From NCBI GenBank assembly GCA_014381785.1, contig JACNKZ010000024.1, positions 1 through 40,405 on the forward strand: DNA of 40,405 nt. Reading direction: 5' to 3'. Numbering within the stretch: position 1 is the first letter of the stretch; each line of letters starts with the position of its first letter. The notes beneath the pieces were generated by a model. It had not been told where the DNA came from. It did no database searches and saw nothing but the letters and a program-made list of their open reading frames with translations. Of this stretch, positions 14,737-25,365 are shown in pieces. This DNA is from Kiritimatiellota bacterium (GTDB taxonomy: Bacteria > Verrucomicrobiota > Kiritimatiellia > Kiritimatiellales > Tichowtungiaceae). The position numbers and the translations under genes were made by a program.

Positions 14737-17022
14737 TTAACCGTTTTGCACCTGAATTTTCCACAGCACGCCTTTGAGTTTGACTAGCTGAATGGGTTTG
14801 GTCAGGTAATCGTCCATTCCGGCGGCCAGACCGCGTTCGCGCTCTTCTTTGGCGGCGTGGGCGGTCATGCCGACAACCAGCGGGCGCTTATGGGTCGTGC
14901 CCTCAAAGTGTTTAATGATTTCCTTTGTTGCGGTTAGTCCGTCCATGCGTGGCATTTGAATATCCATCAGCACAAGGTCGTAGGATTTTTTCTCGATCAT
15001 CTCCACTGCTTCCATGCCGTCGTTGGCCAGATCGGCCTTATAACCGAGTTTCTCGAGCATGCGCATAGCTACTTTCTGATTCAGCAGGTTGTCTTCCGTG
15101 ACAAGGATATTCAGTGGACGGGCGTTGTCGTGTGTGCGGACGGTAGTGATGAGTTCGGTATAGCTTCCGCTATCACCGCGTAGAATGTTGGAGATGTTTT
15201 GGTAGAGCTGGGCCGGTTTGGTTGGTTTGGTGAGATAGGCGGAAATATCCAACGATTCATCCGGTCTTCCAAGCCCCAGTGAGGTCAGCACAATGATCGG
15301 AAGCTCTTTGGCGGCGCGGTGCTTGCGCACCTCGCTAATCAGCATCGTGCCGTCCATTTTCGGCATCTGCATATCGGTGATCATCAGGGCATATTTGTCG
15401 CCCTTTTCAATGGATTCGAGCGCAGACTCCGGTGTGTTGAAGACGGTCGGGGTTAGACCCCAGCGATGCAGCTGGGCGGAGAGGATTTTCAGGTTGGTTT
15501 CGTTGTCATCCACGATGAGCACTTCGTAGCCCGTCACATCAAAGGCTGTTTGATCGCGTCGAATGGTTCGAACCTGTTTCGCGACGGCAGCGCACAGGGT
15601 GAAGTGGAAGGTGGCGCCCTCGCCGGGAACGCTTTCGGCCCACATGCGTCCGCCCATCAGTTCACTTAGTTTCCGGCTGATCGTCAGCCCGAGCCCTGTT
15701 CCGCCGTATTGTCGGGTGGTGGAGATATCGGCCTGTGTGAATTCCTTAAAGATTTTCTCCATCTGGTCCGGTTCAATGCCGATGCCGGTATCGCGAATTG
15801 AAAATTCAATTTCATGGCCCTGTTCAAATCGCCGGGCAGTTACCGAAACGCAGATTTCACCTTCATGAGTGAATTTGACGGCGTTGCTCAGCAGGTTGAG
15901 CAGAATCTGCCGCAATCGGCCTGTATCGCCCCGGATGACCGTCGGGACATTGCCGTCGATTTCGTAGACCAGTTCGATGTCTTTTTCGGCGGCTTTGGGC
16001 ACGATCAGGTCGAGCGATCCTTCAATGCATTGGCTTAAATCGAAATCCTGCTGTTCCAGCTCCATATGTCCTGATTCAATTTTCGAGAAGTCGAGAACCT
16101 CGTTAATCAGGGACATGAGGGCCTCACCACTGGTGCGAATGATGTTTGCGGACTCGCGCTGTTCCGGGTTGAGGTCGGTTTCCATCAGCAGATCGGTCAT
16201 GCCGATCACCGCATTCATCGGCGTGCGTATTTCGTGGCTCATGTTGGCCAGGAACGAGGTTTTAGCTGAGCTGGCAGCCTGAGCCTTTTCAGCATAGTGT
16301 TTCTCAGAGTGAATGGCATCCTTGAGCTTTTGTTCCACTTGAACACGCTGGGTTACGTCGCGGCAGTGCTCGATGGCGCTTGTGATTTTCCCCTGTGCAT
16401 CCCATACCGGCGAGGTGGTTATTTCCACGAATCGCATCTCCCCGTCTTTGTTGGGGTGTTCGTGAATTACAACTTTTACAGCTCCGGTTTTTAAAACCTC
16501 CTGCAGGGGGCACGGGGTGGTTTCGCCATCGCAGGGCGTTTCAGACTGATGAGAGACCTGGTGGCAACAAAGGCCCGCTTCAGATGGATCTTGTCCGAAT
16601 TCGGTCCGGACGGCCCGGTTTGCGAGCAGAACTCGGCGGTCGGGGCCCACCACCATCATTTTGTCAGGAACCGAGTCCATGATGCTTTTCAGAAAATCAA
16701 CGTTTTGGCGGGTTTCTTGTCGCGCCTCTTCGGCGGACTCCTGGGCCTGTTGCAGGGGGCGGAAAACCAACAGGTACAGGAGCGGCACGGCGACGAGTGC
16801 CAGCAGCAGAGGGGCCAGAAAAATCCCCAGTGCGGAGCTGATGCCCAGCTTGTGCCACAAAATCATAATCCCGGTCTCGGTTGCCAGCAGCAGAACGGCC
16901 AGGGCGGCCACGACCCTCCAGGGGTCTTCTATGAGCCATTTTATTACTACATCCAAAGGGCCGCCGGGTTGTTCGGCCGAGACAGAGGGTTTTGTAGTCA
17001 GACCTGTTTTTGGGAGGGACAT
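14737..17022 (-). CDS. Hybrid sensor histidine kinase with PAS domain and two receiver domains
   Basis: A 761-residue inner-membrane kinase. Order: two membrane segments (about 36-56 and 64-86), PAS domain (about 105-235), HisKA with phospho-acceptor His263 ([10 protein letters not shown]), HATPase (N380, DTGIGIE, GGTGLGL), receiver 1 (VDDNETN, Asp550) and receiver 2 (EDNLLNQK, Asp687). The PAS domain has a cluster of cysteines (LCCHQVSHQSETPC, then TTPCPL), which could bind metal or sense redox (inference). No HPt domain or output regulator is encoded nearby. The gene is a tandem duplicate of the next kinase (17378-19228), which lacks the PAS domain. The ribosome site is weak (GGAACG). Confidence 0.93.
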   Translation of the reverse strand: MSLPKTGLTTKPSVSAEQPGGPLDVVIKWLIEDPWRVVAALAVLLLATETGIMILWHKLGISSALGIFLAPLLLALVAVPLLYLLVFRPLQQAQESAEEARQETRQNVDFLKSIMDSVPDKMMVVGPDRRVLLANRAVRTEFGQDPSEAGLCCHQVSHQSETPCDGETTPCPLQEVLKTGAVKVVIHEHPNKDGEMRFVEITTSPVWDAQGKITSAIEHCRDVTQRVQVEQKLKDAIHSEKHYAEKAQAASSAKTSFLANMSHEIRTPMNAVIGMTDLLMETDLNPEQRESANIIRTSGEALMSLINEVLDFSKIESGHMELEQQDFDLSQCIEGSLDLIVPKAAEKDIELVYEIDGNVPTVIRGDTGRLRQILLNLLSNAVKFTHEGEICVSVTARRFEQGHEIEFSIRDTGIGIEPDQMEKIFKEFTQADISTTRQYGGTGLGLTISRKLSELMGGRMWAESVPGEGATFHFTLCAAVAKQVRTIRRDQTAFDVTGYEVLIVDDNETNLKILSAQLHRWGLTPTVFNTPESALESIEKGDKYALMITDMQMPKMDGTMLISEVRKHRAAKELPIIVLTSLGLGRPDESLDISAYLTKPTKPAQLYQNISNILRGDSGSYTELITTVRTHDNARPLNILVTEDNLLNQKVAMRMLEKLGYKADLANDGMEAVEMIEKKSYDLVLMDIQMPRMDGLTATKEIIKHFEGTTHKRPLVVGMTAHAAKEERERGLAAGMDDYLTKPIQLVKLKGVLWKIQVQNG

Positions 17023-17377
17023 CTAACGTTCCTTAACTATATGGGGGTTGCTTTATTTTAATCTTCAAATCTATTAGGATTTAGTGTGTCTGAAATGCGC
17101 ATAAAAAGAAAGATTTTTATAGGCCGATTGCAACGGTTCGTTGGGTCAAACCGTTCGCAGTCGACTTCAAGGCATTGGTCGCGCGCGAGCGAAGCGACGC
17201 ATAATTTGCGCAGCAAATAATGACCGAAGGGAGTGGTTCAATGAGACTGGCACGTAGCAATGGCGCTGAATCGGCAAAATGTAGAGGGAAACGTTCCGGG
17301 GGTTGCCTCTTCGCTTCGCTCGTTGCCGTCGCAGTAGCGCCAGCCTCTCCCGTCTTCGCCCCGGGCGGAAAAATCGG
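17023..17377. other. 355-bp spacer between the two kinase genes, part of the duplicated segment
   Basis: Holds the upstream region of the PAS-containing kinase. Bases 17161-17263 align without gaps to 19381-19483 upstream of the other kinase, including the identical 19-mer GAAGCGACGCATAATTTGC (17191-17209). So the duplication included about 240 bp of 5' flank. I find no gene here and no clear terminator for the kinase that ends at 17378. Confidence 0.7.
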
Positions 17378-19228
17378 TCAGCCAGCTTGTCCCTGAAGCG
17401 TCCAGAGAACTTCTTTTAGTTTGACCAGCTGGATCGGTTTGGTGAGGTAGTCGTCCATTCCGGCGGCCAACCCGCGCTCGCGCTCCTCATTCGCAGCATG
17501 GGCGGTCATGCCGATAATGAGCGGGCGCTTGTCGTCCGCAAAGTGTTTGATGATTTCTTCTGTTGCGGTCATTCCGTCCATCCGAGGCATTTGAACATCC
17601 ATGAAGATGAGGTCATATTCGTTTTTCTTAACCATTTCGAGCACTTCGATGCCGTCGTTGGCCAGATCGGCATGATAACCCATTTTCTCGAGCATGCGCA
17701 GGGCGACTTTCTGATTCAGCCGGTTATCTTCCGCAAGAAGGATATTCAGTGGCCGGGCGGCTTCGTGCGTGTGGACGGATGCAAGAACTTTGGTGTAGTT
17801 TCCGTCTTTGCCGTGCAGGATGTTGGAGATGTTCTGGTAGAGCTGGGCCGGCTTGGCTGGCTTGGTGAGATAGGCGGAAATATCCAGCGCTTCATTCGGA
17901 TTTTCAAGCCCCAGTGAGGTCAGCATAATGATTGGCAGCTCCGCCGCCGACCGGTGTTTGCGCACCTCGCTAATCAGCATGGTGCCGTCCATTTTAGGCA
18001 TCTGCATGTCGCTGATCATCAGGGCGTATTGATCACCTTGCGCAATGGATTCGAGTGCGGCATGCGGCGTATCGAAAACAACCGGCGTCAGACCCCAGTG
18101 GGTCAGCTGGGCAGAGAGGATTTTCAGGTTGGTTTCGTTGTCATCCACGATGAGCACATCGCGATGGGTCACATCAAAGGCTTTTTGATCGCTTCGAATG
18201 GTTCGAACCTGTTTCGCAACGGGAGTGCTCAGGGTGAAGCGGAAGGTGGTGCCCTCGCCGGGAACGCTTTCGGCCCACATGCGGCCGCCCATCAGTTCGC
18301 TCAGTTTCCGACTGATTGTCAGTCCGAGCCCTGTTCCGCCGTATTGCCGGGTGGTGGAAACATCGGCTTGTGTGAATTCGGCAAAGATCTGCTCCAGTTT
18401 GTCCGGTTCAATACCGATGCCGGTATCGCGAACCGCAAATTCAATTTCATGGCCCCGTTCGCTCTGCCGGGCGGTTACCGAAACGCAGATTTCGCCCTCA
18501 TGAGTGAATTTGACGGCATTACTCAGCAGGTTGAGCAGAATCTGCCGCAATCGGCCCTTATCGCCCCGGATGACCAACGGGACATTGCCATCGATTTCGT
18601 AGATCAGTTCGATGTCTTTTTCAGCGGCTCTGGGCACCATCAGGTCGAGCGATTCTTCAATGCACTGGCTTAAATCGAAATCCTGTTGTTCCAGCTCCAT
18701 GTGTCCCGATTCAATTTTAGAGAAGTCGAGAACATCATTAATCAGGGTCAGAAGAGCTTCGCCGCTGACGCGAATGATGCTGGCGGAGTCGTGCTGTTCC
18801 GGGTCGAGATCGGTTTCCATTAGCAGATCGGTCATGCCGATCACTGCATTCATCGGGGTGCGGATTTCGTGGCTCATGTTGGCTAGGAATGACGTTTTAG
18901 CTACGCTTGCGGCCTGAGCCTTTTCGGCAAAATCTTCTGCAGATGCTGCGGCCCGTTGCAGGGGGCGGAAAACCAACAGGTACAGGAGCGGCGTGCCGAC
19001 GATTCCCAGCAGTAGCGGGCCTAGAACAATCGCAACGACCGAGTTGATGGCCAGAACGTGACACAACAACATAACACCGGTCTCGATTGTAATCAGCAGA
19101 ACAGCCAGAATGGCCACAACTCTCCAGGTTTTGTGTGTGATCATGTTTACTACGATGCCCAAACGTTTAGTGGGTTTGTTGGACGAGGCAGGGGCTTTTG
19201 CAACCGGATCTGTTTTCGGCAGGGACAT
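17378..19228 (-). CDS. Hybrid histidine kinase with two receiver domains, PAS-less paralogue
   Basis: A 616-residue paralogue of the adjacent kinase: the same MSLPKT start, the same two membrane segments and [11 protein letters not shown] junction. Only a very short linker ([15 protein letters not shown]) then leads directly to HisKA with His120 ([10 protein letters not shown]). HATPase, receiver 1 (Asp407) and receiver 2 (Asp544) follow at very high identity. The PAS region of the sister (about 145 residues) is absent, so this one either lost its sensor or represents the ancestral form. AGGAG lies 7 bases before ATG 19228. With the same output modules but different inputs, the two could form mixed dimers or compete (inference). 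Confidence 0.92.
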   Translation of the reverse strand: MSLPKTDPVAKAPASSNKPTKRLGIVVNMITHKTWRVVAILAVLLITIETGVMLLCHVLAINSVVAIVLGPLLLGIVGTPLLYLLVFRPLQRAAASAEDFAEKAQAASVAKTSFLANMSHEIRTPMNAVIGMTDLLMETDLDPEQHDSASIIRVSGEALLTLINDVLDFSKIESGHMELEQQDFDLSQCIEESLDLMVPRAAEKDIELIYEIDGNVPLVIRGDKGRLRQILLNLLSNAVKFTHEGEICVSVTARQSERGHEIEFAVRDTGIGIEPDKLEQIFAEFTQADVSTTRQYGGTGLGLTISRKLSELMGGRMWAESVPGEGTTFRFTLSTPVAKQVRTIRSDQKAFDVTHRDVLIVDDNETNLKILSAQLTHWGLTPVVFDTPHAALESIAQGDQYALMISDMQMPKMDGTMLISEVRKHRSAAELPIIMLTSLGLENPNEALDISAYLTKPAKPAQLYQNISNILHGKDGNYTKVLASVHTHEAARPLNILLAEDNRLNQKVALRMLEKMGYHADLANDGIEVLEMVKKNEYDLIFMDVQMPRMDGMTATEEIIKHFADDKRPLIIGMTAHAANEERERGLAAGMDDYLTKPIQLVKLKEVLWTLQGQAG

Positions 19229-19577
19229 CTAACGCTCCTGTTTTTTGTTGGGCTTTCCCGCATTGTATGGGGCTTTGCCTTATTCTTCAAACCCATTCCC
19301 TTCCGCGATGTCTGCAATGGGCATAGAAACAAAGGTTTTTTGGCTGATTGCAATGGTGCGTGTGGTCAGATCGGTCACGGTCGATTGCGGGGTATTGGCC
19401 GCGCGCAAGCGAAGCGACGCATAATTTGCCCAGCAAACAAGGACCGAAGAGAATGGTTCAGTGAGGTTGGCGCGCAGCAATGTCGGCGGGATAAAAAAAG
19501 ACTCCCTTTAATAGAAAGGCTTGGCGCAGAACAGCGTTGACGTTATCTTGCCGTACGGATCAATCGGGGAAATCTTT
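19229..19577. other. 349-bp divergent region, kinase and galE upstream sequences
   Basis: 19229-19483 is the counterpart of the region upstream of the other kinase (19381-19483 matches 17161-17263). 19484-19577 should contain the galE promoter: a TTGACG is present near 19549, but no convincing -10 element lies at the right distance. No gene seen. Confidence 0.6.
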
Positions 19578-20555
<978 letters not shown>

Positions 20556-20628
20556 TTGCAATAAAAAACGGCGTGGTACGTTGTCTTGAGTCTACCCCGG
20601 GTGCGGGGCCATGAGTAGGGAAGGTGAT

Positions 20629-21987
20629 ATGAAAAAAGTTCTTTTATTGATTCTGTGTGTGTCTTCTTTTTCGGTACTGGCTCAGCAGCCCGCGCAAGCG
20701 AGAGGGGACGGGGAGCGTCCGCAACTCACACCGGAGGAGATCGCCGCGTTTAAGGCTAAAAGAGTTGAGGCCGCAGCGGCGGAACAGCAGGTGGCCGACC
20801 CGGCCCCGGCTTTAACCGGCGATCAGGAAAATTTTGATGAGATCATGGGCAGTTTCTCCAAGCTGGCCATGAAGTTTTCCGAAGAAGATTCCAGCAATCG
20901 GGAAATGTTTGTCTATGAATGCAAACATGTTGGCGGCAAAGCATTCAGCCGGGCGCTTGAGCCGTTTCTCTCCGTCAATGGGGAGTTGTCCGACTGTGAT
21001 GATTCGGATCTGGTAATCATCTCCGATGAGCGTGAGCACCTCGAGAAGCTTAAAAAAATTGCGGAAGCCATCGACCGCCCGGTTCGCCAGGTGCTCGTCA
21101 GCGCCAGCGTAGTCGAGTTCCAGATCACCGACGGCTTCGAAAAAGATCTCAGCCTGCAATACAATCAGTTTCAGAGGATGGAAAAGTTGACGGCGTTACC
21201 TGGCGGCGCTGCGACGGACAGCATTCTAAACTCGGATTTCGCGACGCGTATGATGGATGCGATCCTGCCTTCCGGCGGCAATCCGGCCAGTCTGAACGGT
21301 TCCTCCTCCTACATGTATTACGATCCGGATGAGCAGACCATTTTCTCGGCGTTTCTGACCTTCCTCGAAACGAAGGGCACCGCGCGTATTCTTTCCTCTC
21401 CCTCGCTGATTATGCGGCGCGGACACACCGGAAACATATTGTCCGGCGAAGACATCCCGATTACTGAGTCGAACGTCGGCTCGGGCGGAACCAGCTATTC
21501 CGTCGAATATAAATCAGTCGGGATCAAGCTGCGGGTTACACCGGAGTCTATTTTTGAAGACCGGGTTGTGCTAGAAGTCAGTCCCGAGGTTTCTAACATT
21601 ATCCGCTATGAAGAATCGGCCGCCGGGCGCAACCCGGTCATTGCGATTCGCAATGCCAGCACCATGCTGGAGATGAACGACACCCAGATGGTCTCTATCG
21701 GCGGACTTCTCCGGGAAGAAAAAATCGAAACCGAAAGACGGGTTCCAATCCTAGGAAGCATCCCGCTGATCGGAACCCTGTTCCGCGCCTCCTTTAGTGA
21801 GGAAATCCGTTCGCAACTCGTCATTTTCCTGACGGTGAACATCGTTGATCCGGCGAAGTTGTCGGTTGATACCATTGATCCCAGCCAGGTTCCGGATCAG
21901 CTGCAGGAACGGATTGATGCTTCCCATGCGGCGATGCCTCAGCAGAAACGTTCCTTTTTTCGCGACTTGTTCCGGTTGTTTAAATAA
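20629..21987 (+). CDS. Secretin-family outer-membrane pore protein (GspD/PilQ-like)
   Basis: A 452-residue protein with a signal peptide (MKKVLLLILCVSSFSVLAQQ). A short periplasmic N-domain follows (about residues 95-165, LVIISDEREHLEKLKKIAEA), then the secretin C-domain with the family signature VPILGSIPLIGTLFR and SQLVIFLTVNIVDP. It is shorter than typical GspD (about 650 residues), having only one recognisable N-domain. ATG 20629 is preceded by GGAAGG and fits the signal peptide; an in-frame ATG 18 bases earlier is less likely. A GC-rich hairpin (CCCCG/CGGGG, 20595-20608) precedes it. It is followed 12 bases later by a MacA-like lipoprotein gene, so it appears to be the first gene of an export operon in which it may serve as the outer-membrane exit (inference). 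Confidence 0.88.
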   Translation: MKKVLLLILCVSSFSVLAQQPAQARGDGERPQLTPEEIAAFKAKRVEAAAAEQQVADPAPALTGDQENFDEIMGSFSKLAMKFSEEDSSNREMFVYECKHVGGKAFSRALEPFLSVNGELSDCDDSDLVIISDEREHLEKLKKIAEAIDRPVRQVLVSASVVEFQITDGFEKDLSLQYNQFQRMEKLTALPGGAATDSILNSDFATRMMDAILPSGGNPASLNGSSSYMYYDPDEQTIFSAFLTFLETKGTARILSSPSLIMRRGHTGNILSGEDIPITESNVGSGGTSYSVEYKSVGIKLRVTPESIFEDRVVLEVSPEVSNIIRYEESAAGRNPVIAIRNASTMLEMNDTQMVSIGGLLREEKIETERRVPILGSIPLIGTLFRASFSEEIRSQLVIFLTVNIVDPAKLSVDTIDPSQVPDQLQERIDASHAAMPQQKRSFFRDLFRLFK

Positions 21988-21999
21988 GGCGGAAAACTT

Positions 22000-23475
22000 A
22001 TGAAACCGGCCTCTACACAGTTTATCCGCAGTCTGCTCGTCGCCTTGGCGGCGGCTACTCTTCTCACGGGATGCGGCAAAGACGGCGGCGACGACCAGCC
22101 CGACCAGATCTACGAGGTGGTTCGCGGTGATTTCAACATCGTCATCACCGCCAACGGCGTATTGGATGCCGTTAAGCGCTACATCATCGAAGCGCCGCCC
22201 GTCTCCAAACAGGGCCTCGACATCATCGAAGCCGTGGAGGATCAGACCGTGCTGAAAAAGGGCGATCAGATCGTTGCGTTTTCCGACGAGACCTATCTCG
22301 ATGAGCTCGAAGATCAGACCATCAAAATCGAAGAGGCCGAGAAAAACCTGATGATTCTGCAGCAAGACTATCAGATGAAAATTGCGGATATTGTCAGCGC
22401 CATCAAAGCGGCGACCGATGCCCATCGCATCAGCAGGGAAGCTCTCGAAAAATATGTGAGTGAAGATGCTCCGCTGGCCAAGAAAAACTTCCAGCAGGAT
22501 CTGGCGGCCGCCCGCCAGGATGTGGAAGATGAGGAACAAAACCTCGCTTCGCTCAAAGCCAGTCTTCTGTCCGCCTCGATGGGCGACGAAGCCGCCCGCC
22601 TGGAAATAGAAGAGCAGGTCGAAAACTCGGAAATGCAAAGCGAGGAGCTGGAGAGCAACGAGGAAAAAGCCTCCTACGACCTGCGGATCTTCAAGCAGTA
22701 CACCTTTCCTCAGCAGTCCCGCAAGCTAGAGCAGGATCAGGTCAGAGCCGAGATGGACCTGCAGAAAGAGCTCGTCAACTCGGCCGCGCAGCGCCTGCAG
22801 ATCGAGCGGAAAATTCAGACTCAGGAACGGCTTCTTCACAGCCTGAAGCAGCAGAAAAGGGATCTGCTTGAGAATATCGCGATGCTGAAAGTGACCGCGC
22901 CGGTGAATGGCGCCATTTCGTATGGCGACCCCAACCCACGCCGCCATAATCAGCAGCAAAAAGAGATTGTGGTTGGAGCCAAAATGAACCGCAGCGAAAT
23001 CATCGGCAGCATTCCCGATTTAAGCCGGCTGGTCGTGAATGTCGATATCCCTGAAATTTCCCGCTCGAAAATTGATCCGGGAATGCGTGCCGAAATGCGC
23101 ATCAAAGCATTGCCCAACCTCCGTTTGTCCGGGGTTGTTGAGAAGGTTTCCGATTTGGCAACCAGTCTGGTTTTCTGGGATCGAAGCAGTCCTAAAATAT
23201 ACCCAACCATTATCAGCCTGGAGCAGAACGACCCGTCTCTGAGGCCGGGCATGACCGTTGAGGTCGACATGATTTCCGAAGTGATCTCCAGCGTCCTCTT
23301 CGTTCCGGTCGAGGCACTGTTTGTCAAAGAAGGCGACGTGTACTGCCAGGTCAAGAAGGCGGTTGGTTCGGAAGCGCGGAAAGTCGTCATTGGGCGAAGC
23401 TCCAGCAGTTATGTGGAAATTCTGGAAGGGCTCGAAGAAGGAGATCGTGTTTTGTTGAGCCGGGAGGAGCTGTAA
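22000..23475 (+). CDS. MacA-like periplasmic adaptor, predicted lipoprotein
   Basis: A 491-residue HlyD/MacA-type membrane-fusion protein linking an inner-membrane ABC transporter to an outer-membrane pore. It has a lipoprotein signal peptide with lipobox LLTGC (Cys25), then a split barrel/lipoyl-like part (YEVVRGDFNIVITANG). A long Glu/Gln/Lys-rich alpha-helical hairpin covers about residues 105-285, longer than in canonical MacA. The return half follows (VTAPVNGAISYGDP, LRPGMTVEVDMIS). Lipid anchoring suggests it sits on the inner or outer membrane leaflet facing the periplasm. It lies 12 bases after the secretin gene, and its stop is 1 base before the TTG start of the ABC ATPase gene. Confidence 0.88.
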   Translation: MKPASTQFIRSLLVALAAATLLTGCGKDGGDDQPDQIYEVVRGDFNIVITANGVLDAVKRYIIEAPPVSKQGLDIIEAVEDQTVLKKGDQIVAFSDETYLDELEDQTIKIEEAEKNLMILQQDYQMKIADIVSAIKAATDAHRISREALEKYVSEDAPLAKKNFQQDLAAARQDVEDEEQNLASLKASLLSASMGDEAARLEIEEQVENSEMQSEELESNEEKASYDLRIFKQYTFPQQSRKLEQDQVRAEMDLQKELVNSAAQRLQIERKIQTQERLLHSLKQQKRDLLENIAMLKVTAPVNGAISYGDPNPRRHNQQQKEIVVGAKMNRSEIIGSIPDLSRLVVNVDIPEISRSKIDPGMRAEMRIKALPNLRLSGVVEKVSDLATSLVFWDRSSPKIYPTIISLEQNDPSLRPGMTVEVDMISEVISSVLFVPVEALFVKEGDVYCQVKKAVGSEARKVVIGRSSSSYVEILEGLEEGDRVLLSREEL

Positions 23476-23476
23476 G

Positions 23477-24148
23477 TTGAGCTTGATTCAATTGCAGGGA
23501 ATCAGCCGGGTTTACGGCAGCGGCCCCACGGCCGTACATGCCTTGCGACCCGCCACCTTATGTGTTGAAGAGGGAACCTTTGTCGCCATTTATGGCGCAT
23601 CCGGCTCCGGCAAGTCCACGATGCTCAACATGCTCGGACTGCTCGACGAGCCCACCACCGGCGATTATCTGCTCGAAGGCCGGAATGTGGCGAAGCTGAC
23701 CGACGCTGCCCGTTCCGAAATCCGCTGCCGGGAAGTCGGCATTATTTTTCAGTCCTTCAACCTCTTTCCTCACTTCTCGATCCTCGAAAATGTCTGCATG
23801 CCGATGCGCTTCGCCGGAGTCGACCGGCACGAAATGAGAGACCGCGCGGCGGAGTTGCTAACCCGCGTTGGACTGGGTGACCGTCTTGCTCACAGCCCGT
23901 CTCAACTGTCCGGCGGGCAGTGCCAGCGCGTTGCCATCGCCCGTGCACTGGCCAACAAGCCCACGGTGATTCTCGCCGACGAGCCGACTGGCAATCTCGA
24001 TGTAAAAACCGGCGATGAAATCATCGGAGTCTTTCACGAACTGGTGGCTGAGGGCCATACCGTGATTATGGTCACGCATAACGCCGAGTACGAAAAAGAG
24101 GTTCAGCGGGTCATCGAGCTTCATGACGGAAACGTGGTGCGCCAATGA
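23477..24148 (+). CDS. ABC transporter ATP-binding protein (MacB/LolD type)
   Basis: A 223-residue cytoplasmic ATPase with Walker [10 protein letters not shown] (40-48), signature LSGGQ (144-148), Walker B VILADE (164-169) and H-loop VTHN. It belongs to the MacB/LolD/FtsE class that drives mechanotransmission-type exporters, rather than to classical importers. The start codon is TTG at 23477, supported by GGGAGG about 10 bases upstream. The end overlaps the permease gene by 4 bases, so the pair is translationally coupled. Confidence 0.93.
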   Translation: MSLIQLQGISRVYGSGPTAVHALRPATLCVEEGTFVAIYGASGSGKSTMLNMLGLLDEPTTGDYLLEGRNVAKLTDAARSEIRCREVGIIFQSFNLFPHFSILENVCMPMRFAGVDRHEMRDRAAELLTRVGLGDRLAHSPSQLSGGQCQRVAIARALANKPTVILADEPTGNLDVKTGDEIIGVFHELVAEGHTVIMVTHNAEYEKEVQRVIELHDGNVVRQ

Positions 24149-25365
24149 GTCTGTTTTACAATCTCGAATCGACCTGGCTGAGCCTGAAGCACCACGCCTT
24201 CCGCTCCCTGCTTGCCATGCTCGGCGTCGTACTCGGAGTGGCCGCAGTGGTCGGCATGCTGGCGGTCAGCGAAGGGGCCCGGGTCGAATCAATCGAACGG
24301 ATTCGGCGGCAGGGAGTTGATAATATTATCCTGCACTCCGAGGAACCTCAGGCTAATGCGACCGGCGGAGAAAACATCTATTATTACGGGATTACCAGCG
24401 AGGACATCGCCCATTTCAAAACCGCGTTAGACAACGTTAAAAAGGTTGTTCCGGTGGTGGGCCTCCGCCAGACCATCTATGCCAATGGGAGGCCGACCGA
24501 TGTGGTTTTAGTGGGGGCGGATCCTGAGTTTCTGAATATTTCCCGGTCCGAAAACGCCGATCCGCGCGGACGCTGGATTTCTGAACTAGACGGCGTGACT
24601 GCGTCACAGGTCTGCTCCGTCGGGGTGGATGCCGCCCGCCAGCTGTTTGGTCTGGACGATCCGCTGGGAAAAACGGTTTCGGTGTATGGGGCCACCTTTG
24701 AGGTGGTTGGCCTGCTCAACAATCCGCTGCATTCAAAATTGGCCGGAAAATATGACATCAATAACATGGTGTATGTTGAATACGATACCTTGCTCTCGAT
24801 CTTCAACCGGGATGCGCTCAAAGTGGAAGCCGACTATGTGTATATTCAGGTTCAGGATTTGGATTATCTCAAAAACACGGCGGATCGCATTCGAACCTAT
24901 TTGGCCGGAACCCACGAACTGCCCGATTACACCATCAGTGTGCCGTACGAACTGCTCCTCGCCGAACAGGCCACTCAGCGTGTTTTTGCCGTCGTCATGG
25001 GCTCCATTGCCGCCATCTCCCTCCTCGTCGGCGGCATCGGCATCATGAATATTATGCTCGCCAATATCTACGAACGCACCAAAGAGATCGGAACCCTGCG
25101 CGCCCTCGGCGCTCAGCGCCGGACCATCCTCACCCAGTTTCTCTTTGAAGCCGTCACACTCACAGGACTCGGCGGAGTTCTCGGGGTTGGCATCGGCTTC
25201 CTGATCGCGCTGCTGATCAAACACACCGCGGATATGCCCACCATTGTCACGCCAGGCAGCGTCATCGTTGCGCTCACCGTCTCCATTATGACCGGCATCA
25301 TCTTCGGAACTCATCCCGCGTGGAAAGCCGCCAACCTCAGCCCCATCGAGGCCCTTCGCCGATGA
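24145..25365 (+). CDS. MacB-like ABC transporter permease (FtsX superfamily)
   Basis: A 406-residue inner-membrane protein. One membrane segment (about 20-42, SLLAMLGVVLGVAAVVGMLA) is followed by a large periplasmic MacB_PCD domain (about 50-270). Three C-terminal segments form the FtsX domain (MGSIAAISLLVGGIGIMNIM, YERTKEIGTLRALGA, and the last pair ending GTHPAWKAANLSPIEALRR). The EIGTLRALGA coupling helix and the PIEALR end are hallmarks of MacB. With the ATPase encoded separately it forms a 2+2 complex. It overlaps cinA by 4 bases (ATGA). Substrate unknown; lipid, peptide or protein export are all possible. Confidence 0.93.
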   Translation: MSLFYNLESTWLSLKHHAFRSLLAMLGVVLGVAAVVGMLAVSEGARVESIERIRRQGVDNIILHSEEPQANATGGENIYYYGITSEDIAHFKTALDNVKKVVPVVGLRQTIYANGRPTDVVLVGADPEFLNISRSENADPRGRWISELDGVTASQVCSVGVDAARQLFGLDDPLGKTVSVYGATFEVVGLLNNPLHSKLAGKYDINNMVYVEYDTLLSIFNRDALKVEADYVYIQVQDLDYLKNTADRIRTYLAGTHELPDYTISVPYELLLAEQATQRVFAVVMGSIAAISLLVGGIGIMNIMLANIYERTKEIGTLRALGAQRRTILTQFLFEAVTLTGLGGVLGVGIGFLIALLIKHTADMPTIVTPGSVIVALTVSIMTGIIFGTHPAWKAANLSPIEALRR

